This document shows, in pieces, positions 1 through 11,800 of a stretch of 64,000 bases of DNA (position 1 is the stretch's first letter; the number at the start of each line of letters is the position of its first letter). The notes under the pieces are model-generated. The model ran no database searches. It was not told where the DNA came from and was given only the letters and a program-made list of their open reading frames with translations. The translations under genes were made by a program, and so were the position numbers. The DNA comes from Schistocephalus solidus. Its lineage: Eukaryota > Platyhelminthes > Cestoda > Diphyllobothriidea > Diphyllobothriidae. Where the stretch lies: the NCBI GenBank assembly GCA_017591395.1, contig WEDG01000794.1:248001-312000 (forward strand), in the 5' to 3' direction.

Positions 1-68
1 CTTTAATTCCTGATGTCTAATGCCTCTATATACGAAACTTCAAGGGTAACCATTGCTGGAAAACAGTT

Positions 69-575
69 TCAATAGATAAGTAAGTTCAATTTGGTAAAGT
101 TTGCTGGTAGAACAGTGGGTTTTACTCGATTGATGCGGTTGTTGACAGATTTTCGTTTGTGAGTGACCAGTTGGTTGCTCTCATAATGTAGGATAACATC
201 CGCATTAGCCTCTTTGCGGTAAACTGATGTTAGAAAGGTCCCTTCAGTCTTTCGCTGTACAAGGATGTCAAGAAAAGGTAATTGGTTTTCAATTTCTCTT
301 TTGAGCGTAAAGGTGATTCCAGGTATCGTCGTGTTAATAATACGGTGCAATGGTTCTAGTCGGTCCCTATTAACGACGACAAACGTGCCAACAACGTAGC
401 ATACCCGTAGCTTGGGGTTAACCAGTGGTAGGGCAGGAGCTTCCAAGTTTTTCATCGTTTCTTCCGATAGGAAGCTAGGAGATGGGTGAGCCCATAGGGG
501 CTCCTTTTGCTGTTGATAGAACTCCTGTGAGAATGAAAAATTCGTTCCTAGGCATAAGTCCAAGAGTACAAGCAA
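69..575 (-). pseudogene. PLE reverse transcriptase fragment, downstream tandem copy
   Basis: An open stretch of 168 codons matching the palm and thumb of PLE reverse transcriptases. Recognisable parts are the catalytic region, here YVVGTFVVV where active elements have YVDD, then ITFTLKRE, LPFLDILVQR and the VYRKEANADVILHYESN block. Both catalytic aspartates are replaced (Val, Gly), so the product would be inactive. The frame closes at 69 in a decayed region. No true start is implied because the fragment is 5'-truncated at the junction with a PLE end near 590. Confidence 0.85.
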
Positions 576-590
576 GGAACATCCAGGTCA

Positions 591-623
591 ACGCTGGTTC
601 CCAGGTCGTCGTCAGACATGTAG
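591..623 (-). other. PLE terminal-repeat remnant with hammerhead-like core
   Basis: The minus strand reads GTCTGACGACGACCTGG, then GAA and CCAG. This is a CUGACGA box followed by a small hairpin (CUGG/CCAG), as at the ends of the two PLEs near 55-59 kb. The GAAA box expected next is absent because RT sequence of the next copy begins there. It therefore marks the junction between the two tandem copies. Confidence 0.6.
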
Positions 624-678
624 TAAAATAATGCAACGATTAAAATGTAAAACCGTCCGGAAAATTGATATTGCTGAA

Positions 679-1160
679 TCAATCCTGCCAATAGCTGTCA
701 TGTTTGGTGGACACCTCATTCGGATAGGCTACCGCCTTTTCCGCTTTTCCTTGAGATTGTTGTACATGGCACGAATCATCAGAATGAATAGCCTCTAAGA
801 ATTCCCGGCCTCTCTTCGATGGGCAGAATCCAACAGTGCGAGTTTTGTCCCTTGCAAATTTGTGCCCAGTTTCTAGTTTATGCATGGCAACTTGAGACGG
901 GTGGTCTCGTCTCTTTACAGCCAACTGATGTTCGTTTAGGCATGTAGAGACCGATTTTTCTGTTTGACCGCAATACACCACATTTCAACTGCTACATGGG
1001 ATTTTGTAAATGACTTCGTTTTTATCTAAATAGCCAACGCTATCCTTAGGGTATACAAGCTGGTTTCGGAGTGTAGTTATTGGTTTGTGCGTCACGTACA
1101 TTTGGTGCTTCCGCAGGTGTCTTTTAACGAGTTCAGACACGTTCTTAATGTATGGAAGTT
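679..1160 (-). pseudogene. PLE GIY-YIG endonuclease region
   Basis: Starting near 1160 the minus strand is open through LPYIKNVSELVKRHL, THKPITTL, LVYPKDSVGYLDKNE and VIYKIPCSS. One in-frame TGA follows, and then NVVYCGQTEKS, LNEHQLAVKRRD and METGHKF-like sequence to about 679. IPC, YCGQT and L.EHQ..VKRRD are the PLE version of the GIY-YIG nuclease with its preceding linker, which in this class nicks target DNA for primed reverse transcription. The linker-to-nuclease reading frame is unusually well kept apart from the single stop. Confidence 0.85.
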
Positions 1161-1200
1161 TTCGTCAGTTTGTCTAATGTGGTCGCTTGATCGGAACAAT

Positions 1201-1830
1201 CTAGTTCCTTATCCTTTCTTTTAATTCCTGATGTCTCACGCATCTATGTACGAAATCGCTAGAGTAGCCGTTGCTGGAATACAGTTTAAATATATAATTA
1301 AGTTCAATTTGGTAAAGTTCACGGGTAGAACAGTGACTTTTTGCTCGATTAATGAGAGTTTTGACAGTGTTTCGTTTTTGAGCGACAGGGTGGTTGCTCT
1401 CATAATGTAGGATAACATCCGCATGAGCTTCTTTGCCATAAAATGACGTTTGAAAGGTCCCATCAGTCATTCGCTGTACGAGGACGTCAAGAAAAGGCAG
1501 TTGGTTCTCAATTTCTCTACGAGCGTAAAGGTGATTCCAGGTATCGTCGAGTTCATAATACGGTGCAGTGTTTCCAGTCGGTCCCTTTTAACGAGGACAA
1601 ACGTGGCAGCAACGTAGCATACCCATAACTTGGAGGTAACCAGTGGTAGGGCAGTAGCTTCTAATTTTTGCATCGTTACTTCGCTAGGAAGCTCAGAGAT
1701 GGGTAGCCATAGAATCATCTTTCGCTGATTGATAGAACTCTGGTGAGAATGAAAAATTCGTTTCTATGCATAAGTCCAAGAGTTCAAGCAAGGCAGATGA
1801 AGGAATATCCATGTCATAAGTGTAGAGTGA
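1201..1830 (-). pseudogene. PLE reverse transcriptase fragment, upstream tandem copy
   Basis: Two overlapping frames cover the same RT region as 69-575. The segment before 1467 has LPISELPSEVTMQKLE (the decayed GSPISG..AE motif) and YVAATFVLV at the catalytic site. The segment 1201-1470 has FYGKEAHADVILHYESN through the thumb to LKERIRN. A frameshift near 1470-1500 separates them. Both catalytic Asp codons are lost (Ala-Ala), by changes different from those of the downstream copy. Confidence 0.8.
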
Positions 1831-2484
1831 TTATTCGGTGTATTGTCTTGCCCATTCTATTGTGCCTTGTATTATAATAGGACGTTAATATAGTCAAATA
1901 AGGTTTCAAACCAAACCCTCTTCGCACTAGAAAAAATGCTCATGCGTCAACGCAAATCCGATGAATGCTGCTATGGGAAATCATATTGTTTTCCACGAAC
2001 ATGAGGCGAATTCAGCTTTAAAAATTATGTTTCACAAATTTGTGTAGTTCTCTGCCACAGAATGCAGTAATAAACTTGTCTAACAGCAGTTTGTTTTGCC
2101 GCACCGAGAACTATGAGGCGTAAACAAACATACATGTTGAGAACCAGCAACAGGCTATCACTTTTCTATGTCACGCTGTCCAATTACGATGCCAAAACAC
2201 TTCCTGTTGGTTGTTGATTTGGAGTGCACACTGAAATTAGCGGCCTGAGAATATTTTCCATCGCAGCACGGTCATACTGGAGAATAACTAACAAGAATTA
2301 AGGAAGGCCGACCAAAACGGTTCAAGCGCCATTACATGCCACTAGGGACTATTCACAGGGCACATTTTTGCATGTTCTCCCTGCGCATAATTAGAAGAAG
2401 GTTGAATGAATTCGGCCTCCATCAAAAAAATGCTATGACAAAGCAGTTTGCGGCTCCCGTGATTGTCAGCTCGGATCGGGTGTA
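1831..2484. other. No recognisable feature
   Basis: Between the PLE remnant and the first TIR-B copy I see no coding exon, RNA gene or repeat shared with the rest of the window. It should lie within the intron downstream of the 4957-5044 exon. Confidence 0.5.
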
Positions 2485-2915
2485 CTATGATTTTTATGGA
2501 CGGGGCTAAATGAAGGAAAGGAGAACGCCAACCTGATCCTAACCTTACTCATTGTTTTCGTTAGGGTTAGCATTCGTTGCCGGGTTAGTAGGCTCGCACA
2601 AGCTGGTCCACTTTTATTCGGACTCCTGCCGGGAGTAAGAATGAAACCCGCTCTGCAGGATCTTTCATTATAAAAGTAAAGAGGATGCGTTTTGAAACTA
2701 CTGTGGTGTTCTTATAGTTGCCTCTTGGAAATTTGCCATTTGACCTGATACTTCGGTTCTCCTACTGCTAACGACCCTACTAACCGGGCAACGAATGCTA
2801 CCCCTAACGAGCATAAGGGATAAAGTTCTGGTTACGTTGACAGTTAGTACGGTCGGGTATTACACACAGACCTATCCTTTGTTCCCTGAGTGGGGTCGCA
2901 TTTTACGTTCTGGCC
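2485..2915. mobile_element. TIR-B element, left end lost
   Basis: It shares a body (tttttatggacggggctaaa, a cattcgttgccgggttagta-like stretch, and a right end cctatcctttgttccctgag) with 17298-17768 and 49629-50195. The right terminal repeat is clear; the matching left repeat is not visible. No coding capacity. Confidence 0.65.
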
Positions 2916-3359
2916 GTCAGCTCTCGGGGGCACTTCAGCCTCCTCGAGAGTAAATGTGTGCTTTAGCCGCGAACAGGTCAATTCACGGTTTTAGGGCTTC
3001 CTGCCGAGTAACAAGTGCAATGACCTCTCCACTCCATATTCGATGCTGAGCCGGACAACCGGACAAAATTAATGAGCTACCTGGGGAGCGCGCCAGTGAG
3101 CACCAGTGTCGATGAGTCAGCTGGTCGAGTGTACATCAAACAAACATCTTTCAGCAATAATCGACTCGAATTCCGGCCAGCAAGCAGTTATCGCACAGAG
3201 GGAGGCGTTCATTGTCGTAGACATGCGTTAGCATAGCGGCTATATCCTGTAATTTACTTCAATTCCGTTCAGATGATGAGTTTTAGCATGAAACCGAAAC
3301 GTCTACCTCTTCTGATCAATAAACCCGCCCACCAGTACGTCAAAACACTCCTTGAAATC
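2916..3359. other. No recognisable feature
   Basis: No exon-like sequence and no match to the repeat families of the window was recognised here. Confidence 0.45.
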
Positions 3360-3590
3360 CGGACTCGGTGAGGGTTCAGTTTGGGATTATTTTAAAGTGT
3401 AAAGTTTGGGTTCGTGTTAACTGTGGGGTTTAGGTTTAGGGTGGGAGCAGGGTTAAGATTAGGGTTAGGGTTAAGACATGGGAATATTTACCCTTCTTGA
3501 AATATACGACAAGGCCGCCTATTTTGAGTGGACGGGACTTTCCTATTTACGTGTCCTGTTTAGACGGCCATTCAAGACCTCCTTACGCTT
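3360..3590. mobile_element. TIR-A element, diverged
   Basis: The interior is rich in degenerate telomere-like ggttaggg blocks (3420-3475). The right end, cctatttacgtgtcctgttt then agacggcc, matches the right TIR of the better copies at 59836-60165 and 60995-61396. The left end is not clear. Confidence 0.6.
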
Positions 3591-3764
3591 TTTGATGAAT
3601 GCTGCTTGTTCTTCTCTAGAAGTCGAAAGACTGGAGCTAAATAAGTAGATTGTAGTCTTCTCTGATTCCGCTCGATCATCGGGATGGAAACGTTGTCAAA
3701 GCTATTCACACGTCTGACGAACCGGTCTGTCCTTTTTAATATAAATAGTAGTCTAGGCAGAATG

Positions 3765-4017
3765 ATATTACCGACAAAGATTAGAGAGACTGGAATGGCC
3801 ATTTTCGGCTTATTGGCAGTCATCAGCCATCCATATCTAACCCCAAGTCTTGTTGCGACCTATTGATTAAAAGTTCAACACCCTAACCCACTGCGCCACG
3901 AGTTAGATTTCCTGGCGGTTTCGATCGGGAATATTAGCAATGGCAGATGGGCGCTCATCGATCGATTACGGGACTCCAGAGCCCCAATAACAGCCGCAGA
4001 GCGGCTAATGATATAGG
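3765..4017 (-). mobile_element. tRNA-derived SINE, reverse copy
   Basis: Reverse complement of the window's common SINE. The body motif (catcagcca... / gagactggaatggcca) is at 3785-3830 and the tRNA-like head near 3850-3910 (caacaccctaacccactgcg). It meets the next, forward copy tail to tail around 4017-4025, forming a short palindrome with the tataggcgg / ccgcctata pair. Confidence 0.8.
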
Positions 4018-4022
4018 CGGTC

Positions 4023-4800
4023 CCTTTTATTTGTCGGTAATATCATTCCGCCTATATCACTAGCCGCTCTGCAGCTGCTGGAGGGGCTCTAGAGTGAGCC
4101 CCAGGGCACAACGGGACGAGTCAGTCCTGTAACCAATCGGTGAGCGCCCAACTACCATTGTTAATATTCCCGATCGAAACCAGCAAGACAACGAGCTCGT
4201 GGCACAGTGGGTAGAGCGTTGGACTTCTGCCCAACAAGGTCGCGAGCTCGAGGCTCGGGCACCGCAGCGCCTGGGTTTGGGTATGGCTGGCTGATGACGG
4301 CTAATAAGCCAGAAATGGCCATTCCAGTCTCCCTTGTCTTTGTCGGTCATGTTATTCTGCCTTTATCCTAAGCTGCCTTAGGCTGCTGGCGGGGGCTTTC
4401 GTGAGTTAGCCCCAAGGCACAACGGGACGAGTGAGTCCTGTAACCGATCGGTGAGCGCCCCATTACCATTGTCAATATTCCCGATCGAAACCGGCAAGAC
4501 AACGAGCTCGTGGCGCAGTGGGTAGAACGTTGGACTTCTGACCAAGAGGTCGCGAGTTTGAGCTTCGGACGCCGCAACGGCTAGGGCTTGGTATGGCTGG
4601 CTGATGACGGCTAATAAGCTAGACATGGCAATTCCAGTCTACCTTGTATTTGTGGGTAACATCATTCTGCCTATATAAATAGTCACTCTGCGGCTGCTGG
4701 CGGGGCTCTATAGTGAACCCAGAGGCACAATGGGGTGAATGAGTCTTTTAACCGATCGGTGAGAGCCCATCTACCATTGGTAACTATTAGTATCGATAGG
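4023..4800 (+). mobile_element. tRNA-derived SINE, tandem forward copies
   Basis: Two head regions (acgagctcgtggc at 4191 and 4502) lie 311 bp apart, preceded and followed by body/tail pieces, so this is a partial-full-partial tandem. Each head contains a pol III box A-like segment and a box B-like segment (cgagttcgag, degenerate). It is followed by gtatggctggctgatgacgg and ccattccagtct, then a stem-like gccgctctgcggctgctggc block and the tail cgggacgagtgagtc...cgatcggtgagcg. The third unit is truncated at about 4800. Confidence 0.85.
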
Positions 4801-4956
4801 CCTCTTAATTTAACACTCAAGGCCTCTAACTTTCAGTTTGCCACTCTGTCTTGTGGCTTCCCAAAGTGGCCTCTGTGAGTATTCTAAGTACGGAATGTCC
4901 CAACAAGCGCTTTAGTGGCTAAACAATCATGCGTATAGATTAAGTCAAGCACTTAC

Positions 4957-5044
4957 TGTAACACGGTGCAGGTCCACCCCGTAGAGCGCTAACCTTCGCG
5001 CATTCTCCAGGAAGAGAGCATCCGCTTGCTCAGGAGTCTTCCCA
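4957..5044 (-). CDS. FERM exon, F2-F3 junction
   Basis: An 88-bp exon (1 + 29 codons) with acceptor CATTTTAG and donor GTAAGT. It encodes GKTPEQADALFLENARRL followed by ALYGVDLHRVT, the conserved TPAQAD..FLENA..L..YGVDLH segment of protein 4.1 FERM domains. It ends in phase 0. The next exon, which should hold the F3 strands and the RINRF.W motif, was not found between 1820 and 4950 and is presumably beyond the left edge. A SINE cluster ends about 150 bp downstream of the donor. Confidence 0.94.
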
Positions 5045-6389
5045 CTAAAATGGGATAAAAAGTAGTGGAAAAAGCTGGGGAAACATGCTGCCCTAGGCAA
5101 TTGTGGCCGAAGTAAATTGGTAATTTGTACTTTCTGCTCGTCTAGGCAGGGGTGACTGCTGAGTTGTTACGCAAAGAACGTGTTTGACGTTGCCTCCGCC
5201 TAATGTTCCACTAGCATGAGTGCATACAGAAGCAAAGCGGGAGTTCTGTTTGGGCCTCACGAGTGCCCTTCTTAATGGGTTTTTTTATGGAACTATGGCT
5301 AATTTTACCTTAGATAATTTCCTTCCATAGTTGAAGTCTGCTTCGTAGGGACGGAAACTGTACATCGTCATCTTTTTGACTTTTTACTGCCACAGGAATA
5401 TGATGGAGATGGGAATAAAGCACGAGGTAGGTGGGACACAGGTCTACTTCAATTCACTTCACGTAGTCACCAATGTGATTCTGGACCATTGGGGGACCCC
5501 GTAGCTTTCAAAGTTTGAACCATCAGTTCCATTGCATAATAAAGAGAACATTGAAGAAATATCCCATCTGTTGGAGAAAACGGTTGCTCTCTTTCTGTGT
5601 GAATCCAAACTTCCGTCGCAAACGAACTGTTAAGTCCAAACTCACTTAAACACTGACCAACATTTGCTGTGTGCTTCGGAATGTGTGAAGTACAGTGGTA
5701 AAACTCATAATTTGAGTAATGCGTACATACATAAACGCATGTATTTACGAGGCTTGTGCAAATTAAATAATATTTCCTGGGAAGAACGTGTAGGAAATTC
5801 CTCTCTTTACCGAGTTTTAAGGGAATCATATCTTTTTCCAAGTTGATGGTTGAAAAAAGGCGTTCATTAGGTTTCCTAAAAGTTTACTACCACCTACCGC
5901 CTACCTTCCACCTATCATTCTGCATCATGTTTAACTGCACTATAATATAGTCCTGTATCCCTGCACGTATTTATGGTGAGGGAAACTGATGCCCACAAGT
6001 TATTCCAGCAGATATGCTTCACATTGTTTACCTGCGCAAATACTCGCGCAATAGTCTTAAAACCAAAAGACTATTTATTCAAGTATAATAGGTGAATAAG
6101 ACAAAACTTCTTGTCCAACGAGTAGAATGAATAAGTTGCTATGCCTCTAAAGCAGGATTTATTTCATATAGGTATAGGTAGTCTACGGATAAATTACATA
6201 TTACTCTTCACGAGATTTTTTTATAAGCCATCCTGCAGAAATAAATCTTACCGCAGTGGCTGCAAATATGTTCAGTGAAAGTCGACATGCTATGTGAATT
6301 GACGTGAAATGATGTTCCATGCAAACAAGGTTTTACTTAAATGTTGTCTCAAATTCAGCGGAGGGGGAAACGTCGGTCCGTATTTCATG
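5045..6389. other. Intron sequence without recognisable feature
   Basis: Right part of the 7,993-bp intron. A 124-codon minus-strand open frame (5467-5841) shows no family motif and no splice context; I treat it as chance. Confidence 0.5.
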
Positions 6390-8890
6390 AGTTGCTGTGC
6401 ATATTTGGCAACACTCACGACAGTTCAGCTGTCGTTACTGGCCACCGGGTGGGAGCTGGGACGGTGACTTGCGTTGGAACGATAATTGTAATGATATTAG
6501 ACTTACACTGAATCTACTGCACTCTCACCGCCCCCACCCAGATGCGCCCGGTGTAAAGACAGAGTCAAGGATATTGGAGGCAGGATCGAGTGTAAATGGC
6601 TAGCGTGGTGTCAGCCTGTGCGCAGGTGCGCCACTTCGCGCCTAGTGTATGACATTTGTTATGAGTGGACAGTAACGCCTGCTATGCCCTCGTCTGGCCT
6701 CCGTATTGTTTCAACGGATCCATCGCGTGGCCCGTTCTACGGGCAGGACACACACACAAATGCACGATAGTTAGACCGTTGATTTCGACGAAGTTCACCA
6801 TTTGCTCCATAGCATATTGCGGCAGGGACGGTGACTTGTGCGTGGGTTAGTTTTACGTGATATTGAACTTGCGCTGCAAATACCGCACTGTCTCTTCCCT
6901 CACACGTCTGTACGTGGTGTCAAAAGAGATTTAAGAGACCGGGTAGGGCACAGGTGTCTGGCGCGGCCGAAGACTCCCCTGAGCATGCAGGTAGACCTGA
7001 ATCAAATCCCACGGAGTGGTAGTGCCATAGATGGCAAAGTGGCTGGCGCGGCGTGAGAGTGTACCTACGCTTGTTAACACGCCTCCATCCCCCATTTCCG
7101 GCAGTTGTTATGGGAGCTCAACCCGAATAACGCTTGCCGTACCCTGATCTGGCCCCGTGCTAGTCCAGTGCATCTACCATGCGGCCCATTTAGAGGACAC
7201 ACACACTCGACATTTTGACCGTCGTATTCCGATGATGTCCAAAGTATGCTTCATGGGAAAGTGGAGCAGGGACGGTGACTTGCGCGTGATTTAGTTTAAA
7301 GTGATAGTAGACTTGCGCTGCATCTACCGCACTCTCTCCTCCTCCCCCACCTGAGCCCGGTGTCAAGACAGAGTCAAGAAGACCGGAGGCGGGAGAGGAC
7401 GCAGGTGGCTGGCGCGGCTGGGTCCCCTAAGTCCTAGCCGCCCCTAGGTGTGCCACCACACCTCCATGTTCGGAATTTGTTATGGGAACGCAACCCGAAT
7501 AACGCCTGCCATGCCCTAATGTGGCCCCCGTGTTGGTCCAACGCATCTACCACGTGGCCCATTTAGGGGGCACAACACACGGCAGTTCGACCGTCGATTT
7601 CGACGATGTCCACCGTATGCTCCATGGAAGGGTGGAGCAGGGACGGTGACTTGCGCGTGAATTAGTTTTAAGTGATAGTAGCCTTGCGATGCAGCTACCG
7701 CACTCTCTCCTCCTCCCCCACCTGAGCCCGGTGTCATGACAGAGTCAAGAAGACCGGAGATGGGAGAGGGCGCAGGTGTCTGGCGCGGCTGGGTCCCCTA
7801 TGTCCTAGCCGCCCCTAGACGTGCCACCACACCTCCATGTTCGGCATTTTTTATGGGAGCGCAACCCGAATAACGCCTGCCGTGCCCTAATTTGGCCCCC
7901 GTGTTGGTCCAACGCATCTACCACGTGGCCCGTTTGGGGGAGCACACACACACACGACAGTTCGACCGTCGTAGTCCGACGATGTCCACCGTATGCTCCA
8001 TGGGAAAGTGGAGCAGGGACGGTGACTTGCGCGTGATTTAGTTTAAAGTGATAGTAGACTTGCGCTGCATCTACCGCACTCTCTCCTCCTCCCCCACCTG
8101 AGCCCGGTGTCAAGACAGAGTCAAGAAGACCGGAGGCGGGAGCGGACGCAGGTGGCTGGCACGGCTGGATCCCTTAAGTCCAAGCCGCTCCTAGGCGTGC
8201 CACCACACCTCCATGTTCGGCATTTGTTATGGGAGCGCAACCCGAATAACGCCTGCCGTGCCCTAATATGGCCCCCGTGTTGGTCCAACGCATCTACCAC
8301 GTGGCCCGTTTAGGGGGCAAACACACACGACAGTTCGACCGTCGTAGTCCGACGATGTCCACCGTATGCTCCATGGGAAAGTGGAGCAGGGACGGTGACT
8401 TGCGCGTGATTTAGTTTAAAGTGATAGTAGACTTGCGCTGCATCTACCGCACTCTCCTCCTCCCCCCCACTTGAGCCCGGTGTCAAGACAGAGTCAAGAA
8501 GACCGGAGGCGGGAGCGGACGCAGGTGGCTGGCACGGCTGGATCCCTTAAGTCCAAGCCGCTCCTAGGCGTGCCACCACACCTCCATGTTCGGCATTTGT
8601 TATGGGAGCGCAACCCGAATAACGCCTGCCGTGCCCTAATATGGCCCCCGTGTTGGTCCAACGCATCTACCACGTGGCCCGTTTAGGGGGCAAACACACA
8701 CACACGACAGTTCGACCGTCGTAGTCCGACGATGTCCACCGTATGCTCCATGGGAAAGTGGAGCAGGGACGGTGACTTGCGCGTGATTTAGTTTAAAGTG
8801 ATAGTAGACTTGCGCTGCATCTACCGCACTCTCTCCTCCTCCCCCACCTGAGCCCGGTGTCAAGACAGAGTCAAGAAGACCGGAGGAAAC
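6390..8890 (+). repeat. Satellite-like tandem array, ~373-bp unit
   Basis: The phrase gagtcaagaa recurs at 7371, 7742, 8118, 8491 and 8868, giving periods of 371, 376, 373 and 377 bp. Two older, diverged units precede it (gagtcaagg at 6562, another near 6925), the second with about 70 extra bases. The right-hand units are nearly identical. Each contains a hairpin (gctcca...tggagc within accgt...acggt), a CT-rich stretch and a variable CA run at the unit junction. The array ends abruptly near 8886. Short open frames repeated in each unit differ in phase and are not genes. Related single units occur at 28231, 36113, 38320 and 43940. Confidence 0.95.
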
Positions 8891-11800
8891 TTTGTATATG
8901 CTTGTGTGCAGAAAATTGGCCTAAATTGGGGAAGAACTGGAATTCTAAACCAACTAGTTCCTCATTAAACTGCCACTTTGTTCAGTCGAACCTACACCAG
9001 CTAGTACCTAGCCGCATTTTTGAACTTCAAACTCAGTTGTATAAGTAAACACCGCCATGCAGAAGTCAGAACCATAGCTGTTGACTTCAATGTTTCGTGA
9101 ATATTCCGGACGCGGTTACTACCGTGTCAGGCATCCAGCCACCTCACAGAAACTCACTTGACTGGAAATCAGAGGTATTCCTACGCTAGAGATGCAGCAA
9201 GGGCGTTAATAAACACAGAAACGACCATTCCAATCTCCATTTCGCCGTCAGCACTAACCGGATTTCCTTTCCTGACTCCTAACAGAAGCTATTTCCAGGC
9301 TGTCAAACCAAAAGACTTCATAATTAACGGGTTTACCTTGTATTTTATAAAACGTGGTAAGAAAAGGACCCTACAGCCTGGACGCCAATTTAAAGTATGA
9401 CCTCTGACAAACCGAAAATCAGCCAGGATATTATTCCTTACGGCGGCTTCTGATATGTTACCCGTTACTAAATGGTATCAACCGATATTGGGAGAAAAAA
9501 AGAGGTCAAAATTAAATTATTTGCAATAGTAAGAGGTGATTAATATACATATATTTGTTTGCTTAAGTGAATTTCGGAAAACGAGATTGAGGTATAGGAT
9601 ATATCGAGGGTGAAAACAGTTTCCCATTGTGCATTTCCAATGTATTTTTGTCTACAATATTTCTATTGCCAAGCACATTTTGTAGGAGAGATTAGACGGA
9701 AGTTCAATGGGTTTGGAGGATTGGGTTGAATAAAATAACCGTAGAAGGTAAATTAAAACGTCATTGGGCAATGTGACAGTCCTTGCGCCATTGGCATGTT
9801 CCCTCGAAATTCACAAGTAAAAAGGCGGTTTATTAGTGGAAAATGTTCAAAATTAGGCTGTTTCGGCACGTAGTATTTGAAACGACAATGAGCATAGTCA
9901 AAGAAATTCGATCCTGACAGTAAACTGATAAGAATGTTCAACAAAAGGGCTCAGTGACCACCTAAGCCAGGAGTTAAACCTAGTGGTATCCGTTTCGTAA
10001 CCTCCCCGACGCAATGTTATCACCCGCATATTCGCCAGGTTCGGAATTCAAATAAAATGTAAAAATCGCCATTTTCGACTAGGTAGGTGAAAAGCACCAT
10101 CTCGTGATAATATTTGGATAACCCACAAAATACTATAGCCTGTTGAACACATTTTCACATATAGCAGCGGTACACATCCAACTACTTCGTTCCGTTTCTC
10201 CCTAATAACTGAAAAACGGCAGGAAAACTGGACTTTATACTGGAAACAAGGAAAATGCAAATAACGAAGCTAGTACATAACTTGTGTTTTCTTCCGAATT
10301 TGCGAATCATATTTGGACAGGAAATTTACACTCTTGAGAAACTTTAAGCCATCGAATTCCACTTCGGCTCATTTTCAGGGCACAACCTTTCGAGTTTACA
10401 AGTTGAATTCTTCGAACTAGTCCGAAAGTTTCCGAAGAAAATAATAGCTACTTAACTCCATCGAGGACTATATTGAGTTTTATGTCTGATATAAACCACC
10501 TTATGCATCTAAGGGGTTTTCCCTTACCGCGCAGCAAAAAATCAGAAAAAGAGAATATGCTAGAGCTGACTTTACGACATCGAATTTAACAGACCCAGAG
10601 CGGTATTCTGGGTCGCAGGGTACTGGATCTCAGCTCGATAGGTCAACGATCAGACTCCGTCTGACGTTAAGGTATTCTGGCTCATGAATTTCAGATCCGC
10701 AAATAGTCCGTTGCTTCCAGTACATCTTGCTAGTGCAGTGGGAAGGTGACAGCAAGAGGTCTGGACAGTGCCACCACTTCTCTTCAGTGGTTGTTTTTAA
10801 TTTCCACGTTCGAATTTGTCAAAATGTGTCCAGAACGACGATCTGATAAGGATCTCGAGGAAAAAGTTGTAAAATTTACACTGCTCAGTTGATGATGTGC
10901 AAACTTTGAGCTACGGTTAATTAAAACAAAATTTACGCGGGTTATGACTTAAATTGACAGACATCTTTACGTCTTTCATTCACCTTCAGCCACGGGGCAG
11001 CTACTTGCTGCCTTGCCCAAAGGAAGTAATTTGGCATATCCAAGGAAGGCACGAACTGCCATTAGGTCCTTGATCTGTTTCTTCAGTAAGGGCTCATTCC
11101 TCGAATCCAGTGTTCAATATTTTGACCGTAGATAGCAGCGTATGAGACTGGGCGGTCGCTAAGGAGTTTTTTATACAACGTCGGCGTTTAAGCAAATGCT
11201 CAAAGCCTAAAAATAATCAACGCGTTCAAACGGCTGTACATTCCTAACGCACTGAACAAAGAACCATCCAATATGGTGTAGTCTTCAGGGACAGTGTTTG
11301 TTAATACCATCGTCTTGGACAACAAGACTATGGAGGATCCAAAGCCACGCAGTTAACCGTACTCACTTACTCGTACACACTAAAGCTACCACTACCTCCT
11401 CTGCTGCCATGTTTTTTCGGACTGTACCTTTCAACGCATCACGAGTTGTGGCTTCGTATCAGAAGATTTCCACTCATTTTGTTCTTCCGCGACATCAAGC
11501 GAACATCGGATGGTTAGGTAGCACATCAATATGCTGATGGACAGTGCTGGGTCGAGTTTTGAACTGACTTCAGCTTCGACGCTTCCAGATGGACCTAGGT
11601 GTAGAATCACGGGTAGAAATTGTAAAGCCGTGATTACAAACGTGCTCAAACTACCTAAATTGCGATAGTGATCTGGCGGGCGCTTGGGTTTCCACACACG
11701 CAGTCCAGAACGTATAACCATATTGGAGAAAAACCCAGAAGAAGAGGGCCTTCGTCTTGATTGAGGTCAAAACTGAACACAGCCCTTAGAAGAGCCCAGT

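Larger units (their letters stand above)
1..1830 (-). mobile_element. Tandem pair of decayed Penelope-like retroelement fragments
   Basis: Read on the minus strand, the order is: reverse transcriptase C-terminal half (about 1830-1200), GIY-YIG nuclease region (about 1160-680), terminal-repeat remnant (about 623-591), then a second copy of the same RT segment (about 580 down to the left edge). Head-to-tail partial copies are typical of PLEs. The two RT copies are clearly related but differ at many positions, so the duplication is old or joined two subfamilies. All coding parts carry frameshifts or stops. Confidence 0.85.

Noticed and set aside
2290..2345. Minus-strand RLNRFGRPSLILVSY, recalling the RINRF.WPK.LKISY motif of FERM lobe F3.
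   Set aside because: A stop lies immediately upstream in frame and another shortly downstream, and there is no acceptor in a usable phase. Judged a coincidence.
7805..8863. Repeated short open frames in the satellite array, on both strands.
   Set aside because: They restart in each unit with varying ends, overlap antisense, and are absent or broken in solo copies.
6390..8890. Idea that the array is a CRISPR or a hammerhead-type retrozyme satellite.
   Set aside because: Units are ~373 bp without repeat-spacer structure, and I find no CUGANGA...GAAA core in the unit on either strand.
11431..11721. 96-codon minus-strand frame, with an overlapping plus-strand frame at 11298-11537.
   Set aside because: No motif that I recognise and no splice-site support; possibly an old retroelement relic, but not supportable.
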